64,000 nt of DNA from positions 504,978,942 through 505,042,941 of the forward strand of contig NC_081410.1 in the NCBI RefSeq assembly GCF_030272615.1, given 5' to 3'. The notes beneath the pieces were generated by a model. It saw only the letters and a list, made by a program, of their open reading frames with translations. It had not been told where the DNA came from and ran no database searches. The stretch comes from Cryptomeria japonica. Taxonomy: Eukaryota; Streptophyta; Pinopsida; Cupressales; Cupressaceae. This document shows, piece after piece, positions 47,408 to 58,995 of the stretch (the stretch's first letter is position 1; each line of letters opens with the position of its first letter). The position numbers and the translations under genes were made by a program.

Positions 47408-50400
47408 GGACTGTGCGGAACCTCAGGGGTTGTTTCTTGACCAACTTTGAATTTTTCATAAAATTCCTCTTCTTCTGTGGGTTCATCTGGCTCTCTGAAT
47501 GTCTCGGTGAGCTCGTAGTCACTGGACGATTTGTCTAAACCCCATTCCCATTCGTTGGAGTCTGTGGAATAATGATTCTCTTGTTGAATTTTGGCATCTT
47601 TGATTTGTAATGCTTCTTTTGTTCTTTGACTGTGGACCTTGGAAGTCATGAAACCAAGTCCCTTCGAGTGTTCCTTTTTTAATGTCAATTCAGGTTGTAA
47701 AGGTTCGATGATGCCTTCCTTTCTTAACCCAAGAGGGCTTTTGCCATCATACCCAAATTTTTGTAGAATCTTGAACCCTTTGCCATATTTCTCACATGGT
47801 ATACTGATGTGATCTTGTGTATCATCTTCAAGGTCTTTGTAAAGCATTTTGTATAAGTCTTCCTCTTCCAGTTCACACCATCTTTGAAAGATAGTAGGGT
47901 CCCATTTGAGTACAATGATAGATGCCTGTTTATTAGGATGTGGTCTTCCATATTCTTTTGGTGAACTCATGACTTGTTGTAAGTACATGGTCTGATTTAA
48001 AGTGTATTCACCCATGCCCTTGTCCTGAAATTTGCCTTTAAGCTCACCTTGTTTTGATGTCGAAGGTTTTAATGACTCGGGATCAATGTATGCAGAAGAA
48101 GGAACAGCTTCGCGATTACTGGGAATGATGGTCTTAGTTTTTTATCTCAAGTTATTGCAGTATATGAACGGATTAGGATCACCATTAACTGTTATTTCAA
48201 CTCCATTATGAGGAAATTTAATGCATTGGTGATATGTAGATGGGACTGCCCTCATTTCATGAATCCAAGGACATCCTAGCAATATGTTGTATGTGAGATC
48301 TAGGTCTAGGACTTGACAAACCACATCCTTCGTAACTGGCCCAACTCTGAGAGGCAAAGTGACTATGCCTTTGGATGAACGCTCTTCATCATCATATACC
48401 TTGATGGTGATTTTGTTTGTAGAATTCATAGCTTTATCAGAATATCCCAATTGTTTAATAGTGCTCAATGTACAAATGTTTAGACTTGCTCCTCCATCTA
48501 TCAAGACTCGTTTTATTCGATGTTTGTGTATGAAGGCTTCAATGTGTAATGGTGCATTATGTGGCTAACTTATGGAGGCGTCATCGGCTTCTATGAATGT
48601 AAGAGAGTGTGGAATGGAAAGGTATCCCACCATGGCTTGAAACTGGTCCACGTTCAGATTAGTAGGAACGACAGTGTCTCTCAAGATTTTATCAAGAATG
48701 GCTTTATGTGCGGGGGATATGCGTAAGAGCTCAAGAATTGAAATGAGCGCGGGTGTCTTCCCTAATTGTTCTACAAGGTCGTATTCGGGCTTGGTTGATG
48801 AGGAAGCAATGTTTTTAGCTGGAGCACCTTGCAAAGTGAATTTACCTCGACAGGTTGTAACATGACATTCAGAGGTAGGTTTGGAAGAAGATCTGATTCC
48901 TTTTAGGACAATCTTGGGTCTCTGGGTAGAATTCTCCAGGTTTTTGTCCTTGATGATAATAGTAGAGACATAATTGTCCATCGAGATGTGATTGATAGTT
49001 GAATCATAGTTGTAGGATGCTCTGGTGTAGTTGGTTTGATCATCTGTGGCTGCAGCTTTTCCCTTGTCATGTTTTGGGAATGGTTCCTTAAACATTTCAT
49101 GCTCTTGATTGGATGAGTGCCCTTCAATCTCAATGTCACCTCTATCAATAAGATCTTGTATGATGTTCTTCATTCGATGACAATTTCTTGTTTTATGACC
49201 TTTGCTCTTATGAAATTCACAATATTCATCATCATTCCACCAATTTGATTTGACCTTTGGCTCATATGGTGGAAAATCTAGAATTGTGATTACTTTGTTT
49301 GCCACTAGCTTCTTGAAGACTGACTCAAGTGGTTCTCCCAATGGGGTATACTTCCTTCATGATCTGGAAGTTGTTTGAGTATTCACTTGATTGTTTGTAG
49401 AGCTTGATCCCAAAAAAATGATTTTGGGTCACACTGTATTGGCATCAACAACACCATCATTGACTGTGTTCTTGTTTTTGTTCCAAAATTTTGGCTTATC
49501 TTTTCCTTTAAAGTCATCTTTGTTTTCCTTGAATATCTTAATGACTCCTTGTTCAATTAGGACCTTTTATGTCGCTAAGCCTTTTTCAATGATGTCCTTG
49601 AAGGTGGACAAACAATATTTTCTTAGGTCATAACCAATGTCCCTGTTAACATTTTGGGTGAACATCTCTACCATTTGTTTTTGTGGAATTTCACAAGAGC
49701 ATCTGCTAGCTAGATTTCTCCATCTTTGTAAAAATAATGAAAAAGATTCTCCATCTTTTTGCTTGGTGTTGCACAAAGTAGTGACTGATATGTCTATCTC
49801 TATGTTGTAGGAGAAATGTTGAATAAATGCCTCAGCTAAGTCACCCCATGACTTAATTCCAGGTGGAAGTTGGGAGAACCATTCCATAGCTTGATCTCCT
49901 AAGCTTTGTGGGAATAATCTCATCAAATATGTCTCTTCTGCTGCTACCTCAATGCAGGTTGTGAAAATTTGTCTTATGTGTGCCTTAGGATCCCCTTTGC
50001 CTCTATACTTATCAAATTTAAGCGTCACAAAGTGTGTAGGAAAAGGAGGCATTGGAATGCTCTTCTCAAATGGATAAGGACATATGTCTCTCATTGTGTA
50101 TGTTGGCTTTGGTGTATTTATGTCCTCCATTTTCTTTTGTAAGTCCCTGATTTGTTGCTCCAAATTATTCTTAGGTGGAGATCAACTTCTTGGACCATAT
50201 CCCATGCTTGAGGCACCAATTGGAGGAGGAGCATGTTGAATATATGGATGATATTGATCATACACATGTTCATATGGAGGAGGTCTATAATGATGCTGCG
50301 TATATGGACCACTGGGTATAGATTCATGTTGAGGAATGAAATATCTACTTTGTCCATGTATACCATACTCTACAGGCATGTCATGTTCTAATGTGTTGCC

Positions 50401-51066
50401 CCCAAATTTGACATGGGGTTTCCTTGTGTCCAAATTTTGAGCATACCTTTGAGTATCCAATTGCTTTGGTGGTTGATCCTTAGCATTGGTATGTGATTGA
50501 GCATATTTTTCTGCATAAGACTTCCATAATGGTCTGCGAAGGTGAGTATCATATGCTTGACCATGTGTGTATGGGACCTCTAGTTTTTGAAACAAAGATG
50601 ATGGTCATTCAGGCACCATATGTGGCCCTCTATTGCCTCCACTATTAGGCCCCCTTTGATCCATGTTGGAGTGAGTTTGTTGCAAAGGTCGATTTTCCAT
50701 TATTTGAGACATGTCAAACTCATGAGGAATCTTGGCTCCACTATGTGCCATCACTTGTAAGAAGTATTGTCTATCTCTCCTCATTATTTCCTCAACCAAT
50801 CGATTGAAATGGGGATTCATAATGGTGTCTTCCACTTCTACTAAATGTACGGAAAAGTTGTCCATATTGTCATTGTGTGTATCATTGTTGTTTGTAGTGT
50901 CCATGTTCTCAACATTTGGAATGTTTCTATAAGCATCCATGTCAGGTAATGTAGTATGATCAGAATTGAAAAAGATATCATTGTCATACTCATAGGAGCT
51001 CATGTTTGCGGACTCTTGAGCCTCTTTAGTTTCTCTCCTAGATTTTTGGGAATGGGTTTCAACCAT
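47398..51066 (-). pseudogene. Element B gag-protease with G-patch segment, several nonsense codons
   Basis: ATG at 51066 (MVETHSQKSRRETKEAQE). One frame throughout: an Asn/Asp-rich N-terminus, a Pro/Tyr/His-rich region, a coiled start (MEQQIRDLQKKMEDI, 50163), the gag core (FPQSLGDQAMEWFSQLPPGI), knuckle CEFHKSKGHKTRNC (about 49200), protease VLIDGGASLNIC (about 48500), ILLGCPWIHEMRAVPSTYH, and a G-patch EKYGKGFKILQKFGYDGKSP (about 47790). It ends HSPCL-TAG at 47398-47400. Stops include 50605, 50182, 49567, 48565 and 48142, largely CGA-to-TGA or CAA/CAG-to-TAA/TAG type. Pol lies in the -1 frame relative to this frame, overlapping at the end. Confidence 0.9.
47690..47800 (-). other. G-patch-like segment between protease and RT, element B
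   Basis: Reads YGKGFKILQKFGYDGKSPLG then L-R-K-E-G-I-I-E-P, with regularly placed glycines and an aromatic residue as in G-patch domains. Counterparts occur in A (3203-3310) and E (61454-61545). Confidence 0.6.
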
Positions 51067-51507
51067 GAACTAGGTATTGACCAAAATGTGTGAGACTAGA
51101 TGAAAATGGAAAAGAGTATGGAAGACCAAGAGTTGAATGGAATGTATGTAGTAGAGTAGGTGTGGCTTCTAAAGAGATGATAGTTTCTCTTGATGAGGTA
51201 AGTTGACCTTGACTCTAAGTAAGACCAAATGAGACCCAAAGGTGATAGACCTTGATGAGGGACCACTTAGCAAAATGTTCTTGTATGTAGTGTGTTGATA
51301 AAGTATGACGAGGACAAGCAAGTGACCTTTTGACTCAATTTTAGACAAATGTGAATGTAATGTAAGGTGTAAAGCAATGATGGACTTTGTGAGACCCAAA
51401 GACAGGTTGAATGCTAGATGAAAACCTGGAGAAATAACCTAGGAAGCTCAAGAATTCCGAAACTGACTGTGTTTGTTTGTTGGATTGTAAATTTTTTTTC
51501 AATTATG

Positions 51508-51695
51508 AACACAGACGTGCCTGTATACTGCACAGACGCAATTTCCTAACATAGACATGGTTCTGTTTAACACAGACGCGCTTCTAAAATTTTGTAAATG
51601 CAATGTTGATTTTGAGAACACAGACGCGTTTCTGCCCTTCACAAACGCGGTTATACAACACAGACGCTATTATGTCAGACACATACGCGTTTCTG
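51508..51695 (-). repeat. CGCGTCTGTG motif array, gag side, first leader copy
   Basis: Plus-strand copies such as ACACAGACGTG, CACAGACGCA, ACACAGACGCG and CACATACGCG, same layout as 37181-37371. Confidence 0.65.
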
Positions 51696-52416
51696 CAAAA
51701 TTTGTGCAATTTTTTTCCAATCTGTGAAGTTGTTTTGTTGTGACCAAATCTGAATGTTCGACTATTTTTTTTTTGTGACAAGAGAACACAGTGTTGATGA
51801 GGACTCAATGTTTGCAAGTTTTGGACTCAAAGAAAGTGTGATGTTTGATGTAAGAATGTTTTGCATACACTTGAAGACACAAAAGACACAATGTTTTGTT
51901 GTTTGGTCTTGAATGTTTGATTGTTCAAGATAAGTCAAGCACAATTCTTATGGCTGGCCAAGACAATAGTTGTTGATCCCACATGGGGTTTTACCCCTGA
52001 GGCTACGCTATTCAGAGTGGATACTTAGATGCTTGACCTCACTGGCTCCACCCTCGGCACTCACTTCTCAGGTCAGCCAAGCATCAGTCCCCACGAAAAA
52101 TCTCCATGGCGAACTTTGTATCTCTACTAGGAACCGTATGTGTGTGGGCCACTGCCAGAGGTCCGACCTCCTACCCCAACAACTAGAAGGATTTTGGCTT
52201 CTAAAACAAAAAGGTGCTAGTAAGGGCATCCACTCATGTGGCCATACATGCAACACTTTCAGCTCTGTAAATACAAAAGGCTCCCAACCGGTAGGGGTTA
52301 CGCCCTACAACTGATCAAATAAATTTGATCAAATGGGTTTATGGGGAGACATAGTGTCGGTATGAACTAATCAACACACGTTATCCATAGTTTTCACCAT
52401 GAATACAATTGTTTAT

Positions 52417-52453
52417 AGTGGTTCAGAAGAGGTGGGTTTTCCTCGCTACCACT
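52417..52453 (-). other. Leader hairpin AGTGG/CCACT, first leader copy
   Basis: Same sequence as at 38091-38127, within GACCCAAGTGGTAGC and ACCACTATAAAC. It lies about 800 nt after the primer site and 1.35 kb before gag. Confidence 0.5.
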
Positions 52454-52904
52454 TGGGTCGTTCTCTTCTCACTAGTAGTCTTAATGACCACACAGGAAGA
52501 CAGGCCCTCTAAAGATTAAACATAAAGAGCCTATTGCTCAAGACACAAAAGACAATGATTCAATTTTAGTGCACCAATTGAAGTGTTTGCTAGTCTATGA
52601 AAATAAGGCACACAATAAAAATCCAAAAACCCTTGCCAAGGACCTGCAACAAAGATTTATTAGTAGTTTGGATTCTTTGAAATAATCACCCCTTCCTGCA
52701 AGGACACAAGTTAGGTAAATTTTAGATCCAAAAGACTTTGTGAAAATAGGGGCCTTTGACAAAATGATTTTGCTTTCAAGACATGTTGCACCAATTTCGT
52801 TAGCTAGATTTGAAGATGTTAGCTCAAAATAAACTAGATCCGAAAAACCAAATGATTAAAAACTGAATCAATGAAAAAAAAAACCCCTAAAAATGAAATC
52901 AATG

Positions 52905-53168
52905 TGCACAAACGCGGGTACAATACATAGACGCGCTTCTGTGAGACACAGACGTGACTCCGTAATGCAGACGCGCCTACAAACCCCACAGACGTGACAG
53001 GAGATCACAGACACGTTTTTTCGAAATCTGCAAAAAAAGATGAAACAGTGTCGCAGACGCAGACGCGATTCCAGATGTCACAGACGCGGCAGAAAGTCAC
53101 AAACGTGATCTAGAAGTGCACAGACGTGACAGAAAACCAAAAACGCGATCTGAAAGTACGCAGACGTG
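52905..53168 (-). repeat. CGCGTCTGTG motif array, primer-site side, first leader copy
   Basis: More than ten degenerate plus-strand CACAGACGCG copies, with CG kept at several sites that read CA or TG in 38576-38832 (for example GCAGACGCAGACGCG against GCAGACGTAGACGTG). Confidence 0.65.
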
Positions 53169-53258
53169 AAAATATCAAAATGCTGTCGAAAAATGTCAGA
53201 TCTGAAACTTCAAGACACAAAATCTGCAACAAGGATGTTAAATGCAAAAGGGACAAGA

Positions 53259-53276
53259 GTCCCACCGGGCGTGCCA
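53259..53276 (-). promoter_or_regulatory. Primer-binding site of element B, 5' LTR
   Basis: TGGCACGCCCGGTGGGAC on the minus strand after LTR end TATACA and TTT; identical to 38931-38948. Confidence 0.72.
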
Positions 53277-53279
53277 AAA

Positions 53280-54042
53280 TGTATACGGTGAAAATGGATA
53301 ACAATAATAACAATATTGAAAGACTAAATGGATTCAACCACAAAACCCTAGCCTAACAACAACAAAGATCCACCATAACATATGAAGATTACCTAAGACA
53401 ATGCAAATCAAATGAAATCACAAATATTATACCATGACATGTCCAATAGGGTTTGGATCTCCATTGATCTTGCTTGATATATTTGCTCTCAGATTTTATG
53501 TGCACAAGAGCTCAACAAAGAACGGAATGTGGTTGCAAGTAGGATCGCATATGAAAGTGCAAAGCGTAGTTGGGGCTGAATGCATAGTCAGGGTTTGATA
53601 ATGAAGGAAGTATCCTCTTATATAGAAGACACTATATGAAATGGAGGGATAAGATTGAGAGGTGTAAAAGGAGGTCGGCTATGATTAGAGGGTAGGTAAA
53701 GAAAATAATGAAATAATGAAAGGGTAGGTAGTGTATGAATTAAGAGATGAATGACATGTGTCATGGGTAGAAAAGCCTAATGAATTAATTAAATAAATAA
53801 AGATTTATTTAATTAATAGAGAAAGTGGGATCAATTAAATAAATAAGATATTTATTTAATTTAGGAAAAAGGGTAATTTAAATAAATAAATGTATTTATT
53901 TAAATGAGAAATAAGGCTAGAAGAGGATAAATGAATTAATTAAATAAATAAAGATTTATTTAATTAATAGAAGAATTAGGCTAAAGTGATTAAATAAATA
54001 AAATATTTATTTAATTAGACATAACAATTTTAGGTGTCTACA
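53280..54042 (-). repeat. Element B 5' LTR, 763 bp
   Basis: Minus-strand TGTAGACACCTAAAATTGT to TATACA. U3 holds five AT palindromes built from TTAATTAAATAAATA and its complement. It aligns with 38952-39694 and with the solo LTR 8807-9574. Confidence 0.93.
53617..53624 (-). promoter_or_regulatory. TATA box, 5' LTR of element B
   Basis: Minus strand TATATAAG followed by AGGATACTTCC, at the same place in all three LTRs of this family in the window. Confidence 0.62.
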
Positions 54043-54356
54043 GTAGTCAATCCCAATCTTATTTCGAGTCAAGGTAGTCTTTGATATCCTAGGCTGAGCA
54101 TCTATATACATTTATCAGTGGGTTCTTAGGAATTAGTGTCATCAGCTTGTATAATTGTCAACATTTTTTCAAAAAAAAAAATCCAAAAAACATATAGCTT
54201 TCTTTTGGAATCACCCGTCTATATAATCATCAGAAAACCAAAAAAAATAACAGTTAGCCTTTAGTTTTGTTATCTTAGGAGTTGTAAAAAACTCATTTTA
54301 GGGTGTCTTAGAAGTCCTCAATGCCTGTTACTTGATCGCAAAAGGGTAAGAGTCAA
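54043..54356 (+). other. End of the leader of element D/E
   Basis: Noncoding stretch between the right border of B and the gag ATG at 54357, with A runs near 54170 and 54240. It is taken as the leader continuation of the element broken at about 35840. Confidence 0.45.
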
Positions 54357-56773
54357 ATGGATCTGTACAACGACCCTAATTTTAATCCTACAAGAACTTT
54401 TAATTCCTCGGCCTATTCATAGACCTAAGCTAGAAGTGTTGCAATCTTGCCATCAGACTCTAATGACCCATTCTCAGTAGAAATCTTTCAACATAGTTTA
54501 ACTCCTGAGGAACTTGAGGTTGCACATCAAGATCCCCATTTCTCACACTTCTTAATGGCCTTTTAAATCATGATCTAAATCAATACCTCTTATTGCAAGC
54601 TCAAAATGGAGCCAAACTGCCACCGGATTTTGATATCATGAATATTATATCACCCGAGGCTTTACGTCCTCTAAATATAGGACAAACACAAAGGTTGTCC
54701 TCTCATTATCCTCACACTAGCAATATGTCATCAAGTGTTGACCAAAATGTCACACAAAGTACACATTTGGTGTCAACTCAAGCCACTGTCACTTCTACCC
54801 AAAGTACAAATCTTAATATGTCATCACCAAGCACTCAAATAAATGTTAATGTTTCATCTCAAATGAGTGCTAGTTATTCATCTCAAGCATCATCTAGTGC
54901 CTCACAAATTTCCACTTAAGCTCTCGGGGGATCAATAACCACCATGTCACAACTGTTTTCTTCTATCTCCATGGGATCAACATACAACTATCAAAATATT
55001 TCACAATCTAACCAGGGCCTACACAATCTGTTTGCTACAACTCAATCCAATGTTAGCACACACTTTGCCTATTTCACCCCACCAATCGGGTCTAACAGCT
55101 CTCAAATTTTCTATCACTCAACCTTTCAACAACCACTTCTGTATACCACCACCAATCCTCTCATCAACCCCAGTCACGTTGTCCAGACACCTTCAACCCA
55201 AATAAACATCCTCATACAACAAATTTAGAATCTACAATGACAGATGTCTAATCTCCAAATAGGGAATACAAAATAGAGTTATACCATGAAAGATATTTGT
55301 CCTTATCCATTCAACCAAATGATGTATATGCCACCTTGTCCCTCAAATATTGAAACTCCCAAATTTGAGAAGTATAAAGGAAAGGGTGACCCTATAGATC
55401 ACATTTGAGAGTTTTTCACAACAAGAAGACATGTTTACTAAAAATCTAGTCCCTCAAACAAAATATCCTCTTTAAATATAATGCCTTGATTTGTTCCATC
55501 AAATGGTGGAAAGGGGACTTAAATGCGAGAAGGGACTCATTGCACAAGGCATGTTAAAAACCTCTACTGAGGGAAATTCGACCAACAACACATCTAATGA
55601 AGACAAAATTTTGGTTGAAAAATAAGAATGTCACTAATGATGGGGTAGTGGGTGCTAGAGTCATTAATAGGGCCCAACCCGTCGTCTCTCTTCAAGGCCC
55701 TAGTAATGCATCCACACCCAATAAGAGCCAATCCAATAATAACGCAATCTCAACAAACATAACTCAATGTAATACTCAACATTCACCAAGGAATAACAAT
55801 GCAAAGAAAAACTACACTCCCCTAGGAGAACCCATTGAATCCACGCATAAGAAATTGATTCGATCAAATGTAATAAAACTACTTGAAATAAAACCATACG
55901 AGTCTAGTCCATTCAAGCCAGCATGGTGGAACAATAACAACTTTTTTGAATATCACCGAGTTAAAGGTCATAAGACATCAAATTGTTATAAACTCAATAA
56001 TCTCATTTAGGACCTCATTGATCGGGGAGATATAAACATTGAAAATCCTTAAGAAACATCAAATACTAATCATACAATTTTTAATAACTCCTTTTGTAAT
56101 CATGATAAAGGAAATGCCTCCAGTTTAGGCTCACGAGATAATAAAGCTAATTACACCCGCTCTTCCTATGACTATACCATCAACCATATTAGCCAAGTTA
56201 ATGAAATTGTTGCCACCATTACAATAAAGACCAAAAATCATAATTGTGCAGTAGCTACCCATCCGCTCCAAGGAGTATCATCAAAGCCTCATCTAGAAAG
56301 AACATATAATATAGTCATTTAGATGAACAAAAGCCTTGCTCAAATATCCATTTTCAAGCTCCTATATATCTCCCTGATTCATAAAGAAATCCTGAACAAA
56401 GCCCTGTGAGAATCTGTGGTACCTCATGATTTTGATGAAAATATTTTTCAAGCCATGGTGGGAAACTTAACTTCCAGATTCCATGTTGCTTTTACACAAC
56501 AAGATATTCTCACACATAAACCTTCTCATAATGATCCCCTACACCTCAAGGTATTTGTCCATAAGCACAAAATCTGAAGAGTATTAATAGATGGTGGAGC
56601 TCGTCTCAATATCTGTACATTAAATTTGGTTAAGGCCTTGGGATACTCTAAACAAAGTATTGATGTCTCTAAAATTATCAATATCAAGGCTTATGACGAT
56701 GTGGAGCACCCATCCAAGGGAGTGATCACATTATCAGTAAAGGTTGGACCGGTGACAACGGATATAGTATGCA
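54357..56773 (+). pseudogene. Element E gag and protease N-terminal part, decayed
   Basis: ATG at 54357 (MDLYNDPNFNPTRTFNSSAYS) then many stops. Recognisable parts: AQNGAKLPPDFDIMNIISPE (like B's HSGAKIPHEFDMSQIMENR), a Ser/Thr/Gln-rich region (54720-55220), MKDICPYPFNQMMYMPP, KFEKYKGKGDP, then a large deletion of the gag core, YTPLGEPIESTHKKLI, and the knuckle region FEYHRVKGHKTSNC, where the first Cys is Phe. Protease shows VLIDGGARLNICTLN, with Arg in place of Ser after DGGA. It stops at DIVC (56770), where an insert begins. Not functional. Confidence 0.82.
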
Positions 56774-58789
56774 GTGTCCCTCCTTGACTTGTCTTTTCAT
56801 TCATGCATGATAGACTTCTCTAGACTCATTTATGATGCTTTGGATTAGGACTATGACTCTATTTTATATTTTAGATGTTTATGATGATGCTAGACACTAT
56901 ATGGACATACGCTACTTGATGAACTATGTGGTTGGTGATATTTTCTATTTATGATAATGGTATATGATGTACATGTGTTTATGGATCCTATATGTTTTTC
57001 TATGTTGGGTGGATTATATTGCTTAAGGATTTGATGGCATTTTGGTTATACTAAACCTATTTCATGATTGTATGTGACGATTGGCATTATGGTATGTATG
57101 TGCATTCTATGACTGTCTTCGTGATAGGGACAATGTCACATCACTCATTGTGATCATGATGTGGTGTTGTGATTCTCTATCACTTGCTTGTCTATGATAT
57201 ATTTGTATATGTTGTATCGTGGCTTTGTGAATACAAGATTTGCAGCTACCAGACAGTGACTCCACCTGGCTTCACAGGTTTGAGTGTGTCTTTATATCCC
57301 AATAGCAAGTTGTCAGAGATGGCATGAGTTTCATTCATATACTCTAGGCTTAAGATGTCTACCTTGGGTTGTCAGTTGTCTTGGCATGATTCACCATGTC
57401 AATCAGTGAGGTATGGTTCTTGTTGGTTTGTGTGTATGTAGTTGTTTTTAATGATGGAATATTATAGTTTGATTTGATTATTTATTTATTTGGGATTTAG
57501 TGTTTATTTATTAATTATTGATTTATTGTTATTTAGTATTTATTGTTTAAATTTTATTTATTCATTTATTTATTGTTGAATGTTGCTTTTATATTTCAGT
57601 GTTGATTAATATTTTATTAATGGATTTTATTTATTTGCTTATACTTTGGCTATTGTATTTAATTAATTATTTATTTAATTGGCTTTATTTAAATAGCCCT
57701 TGGTTATTTAATTGGGCATGGTTATTATTTATTCATATGGTGAATAAAACTTTATATTATTTTATTAATATTCTCTTGTTACTTGGTAAATAAGTTTTAT
57801 TATATTTCCTACCTACCATTGATTGTTATTGGTTAAATATGTATTGGAAAAATAAAATATTATATGAGGATGGGTGGGTAAGATTTATTGGTTTTTGAAT
57901 TATTTTCATTGGCCGACATTGAGGCTATGTTTTGAATGATTTTTTATTTAAATGGCAACCTACGAAGTTTGTCGGGTTACCATCTGGAGAATCTACTTGG
58001 CTTGCTGATAATTTTGGTTGAAAGCTTGGAGCTTGGATTTTGAAAATGGATTGTTGTGCTTCTTCAGATTTCTCTTTCTATCACTTCAATTTCTAGGTTG
58101 GAGGATTTCTCTTTGCTTTTTATTTTTCGAATTTGTCTTCTTTGTGTCTACAGAAAAGATTGTCTTCCGACCATGGGAAAAATATTTGTATAGCTTATAT
58201 AGTTAAAGAATGAAATATTTCATGGGCAAATTTATATTAAGTTAACACTATAGTTGGGAAAGAAATATTATTACTCTGAAATTATTGTTGTCATGAGCGC
58301 ACGACTCTGCAGATTATCTATGTCTATTTTCTTGCTTGTTGCTTGTGCTTAAGATCTGGTATTGCATTGGCAAGGTGATACTCTTTTTGATTTTGGGAGT
58401 CAGTATTGTATTTGGATTTCTCTCTGAATTTCTCAACCTGACATTTTCGTAAGGGAGATGTCACAGAGTTTTCCATTGTTAATATTCATGTTTTCTTTAT
58501 GCATAGTTTTTGTTACCATAAGCTTTGTTTGGGTTTGTGATCACATCAGATATGTTATCAAGCCAAGCGAGGCGCTCTGGGAGTCTCTTTATGGGAGTTT
58601 TGACCCAATAACTGGAAAATATGTTTTGATATATCTTTTATTATAGTCCATGTTTTCTTAAATTGCTTATATCAATCTCTTTGTTTTGTGTGGGCATCTC
58701 TTTGAGCCCTTATTTGAGAGTTTTCGTGATTCCTTGGATTTTATTTTCTTGCCAAAAATTTTACCTGTCTGTGTCTATTTTTTATCAAA

Positions 58790-58995
58790 TGCGCTAAACC
58801 TTATATGCGCTAAAGTTTTTGTCGTATGCACCACTTTGCATATCATATGTGCTTTTCTATTTATTGTACGCGTTATTCGATTTATTACATGTGCTACTTT
58901 ATATTTTATGTGTGCTACTTTATGTTTCATATGCATTGTTAGAGGTTGTATATGTGCTACAGAGTTAGTCATATGCGCTACTTCGCGTATCATAT
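58790..58995 (+). repeat. ATGYGCTA motif array
   Basis: About eleven copies of forms such as AAATGCGCTAAA, ATATGTGCTACAG and CATATGCGCTACTTC occur at spacings near 18-20 bp over 205 bp. They are degenerate and all on one strand. Confidence 0.6.

Larger units (their letters stand above)
51067..53258 (-). other. First leader copy of element B
   Basis: Untranslated 2.2 kb between the primer site and gag, nearly identical to 36691-38930 except for substitutions and a 40-bp deletion near 51145. Order in sense: motif array (53168-52905), conserved block (52530-51945) with hairpin 52453-52417, motif array (51695-51508), gag ATG. No coding sequence is supported. Confidence 0.75.
35971..54042 (-). 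mobile_element. Element B: young Tat-lineage Ty3/gypsy element in an LTR-internal-LTR-internal tandem
   Basis: On the minus strand it starts with TGTAGACACC at 54042, then runs LTR (763 bp), primer site, 2.2-kb leader, gag-pro, pol with RNase H and aRNH, a tail with an antisense PMD gene, a polypurine tract and a second LTR (39694-38952). It then continues into a second primer site, leader and gag, ending at 35971. The two leader-gag copies are nearly identical. A single insertion would end at the second LTR, so the structure implies recombination between elements or within an array. The plus-strand right flank is GTAGT; no matching duplication exists at the truncated left end. Confidence 0.88.
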
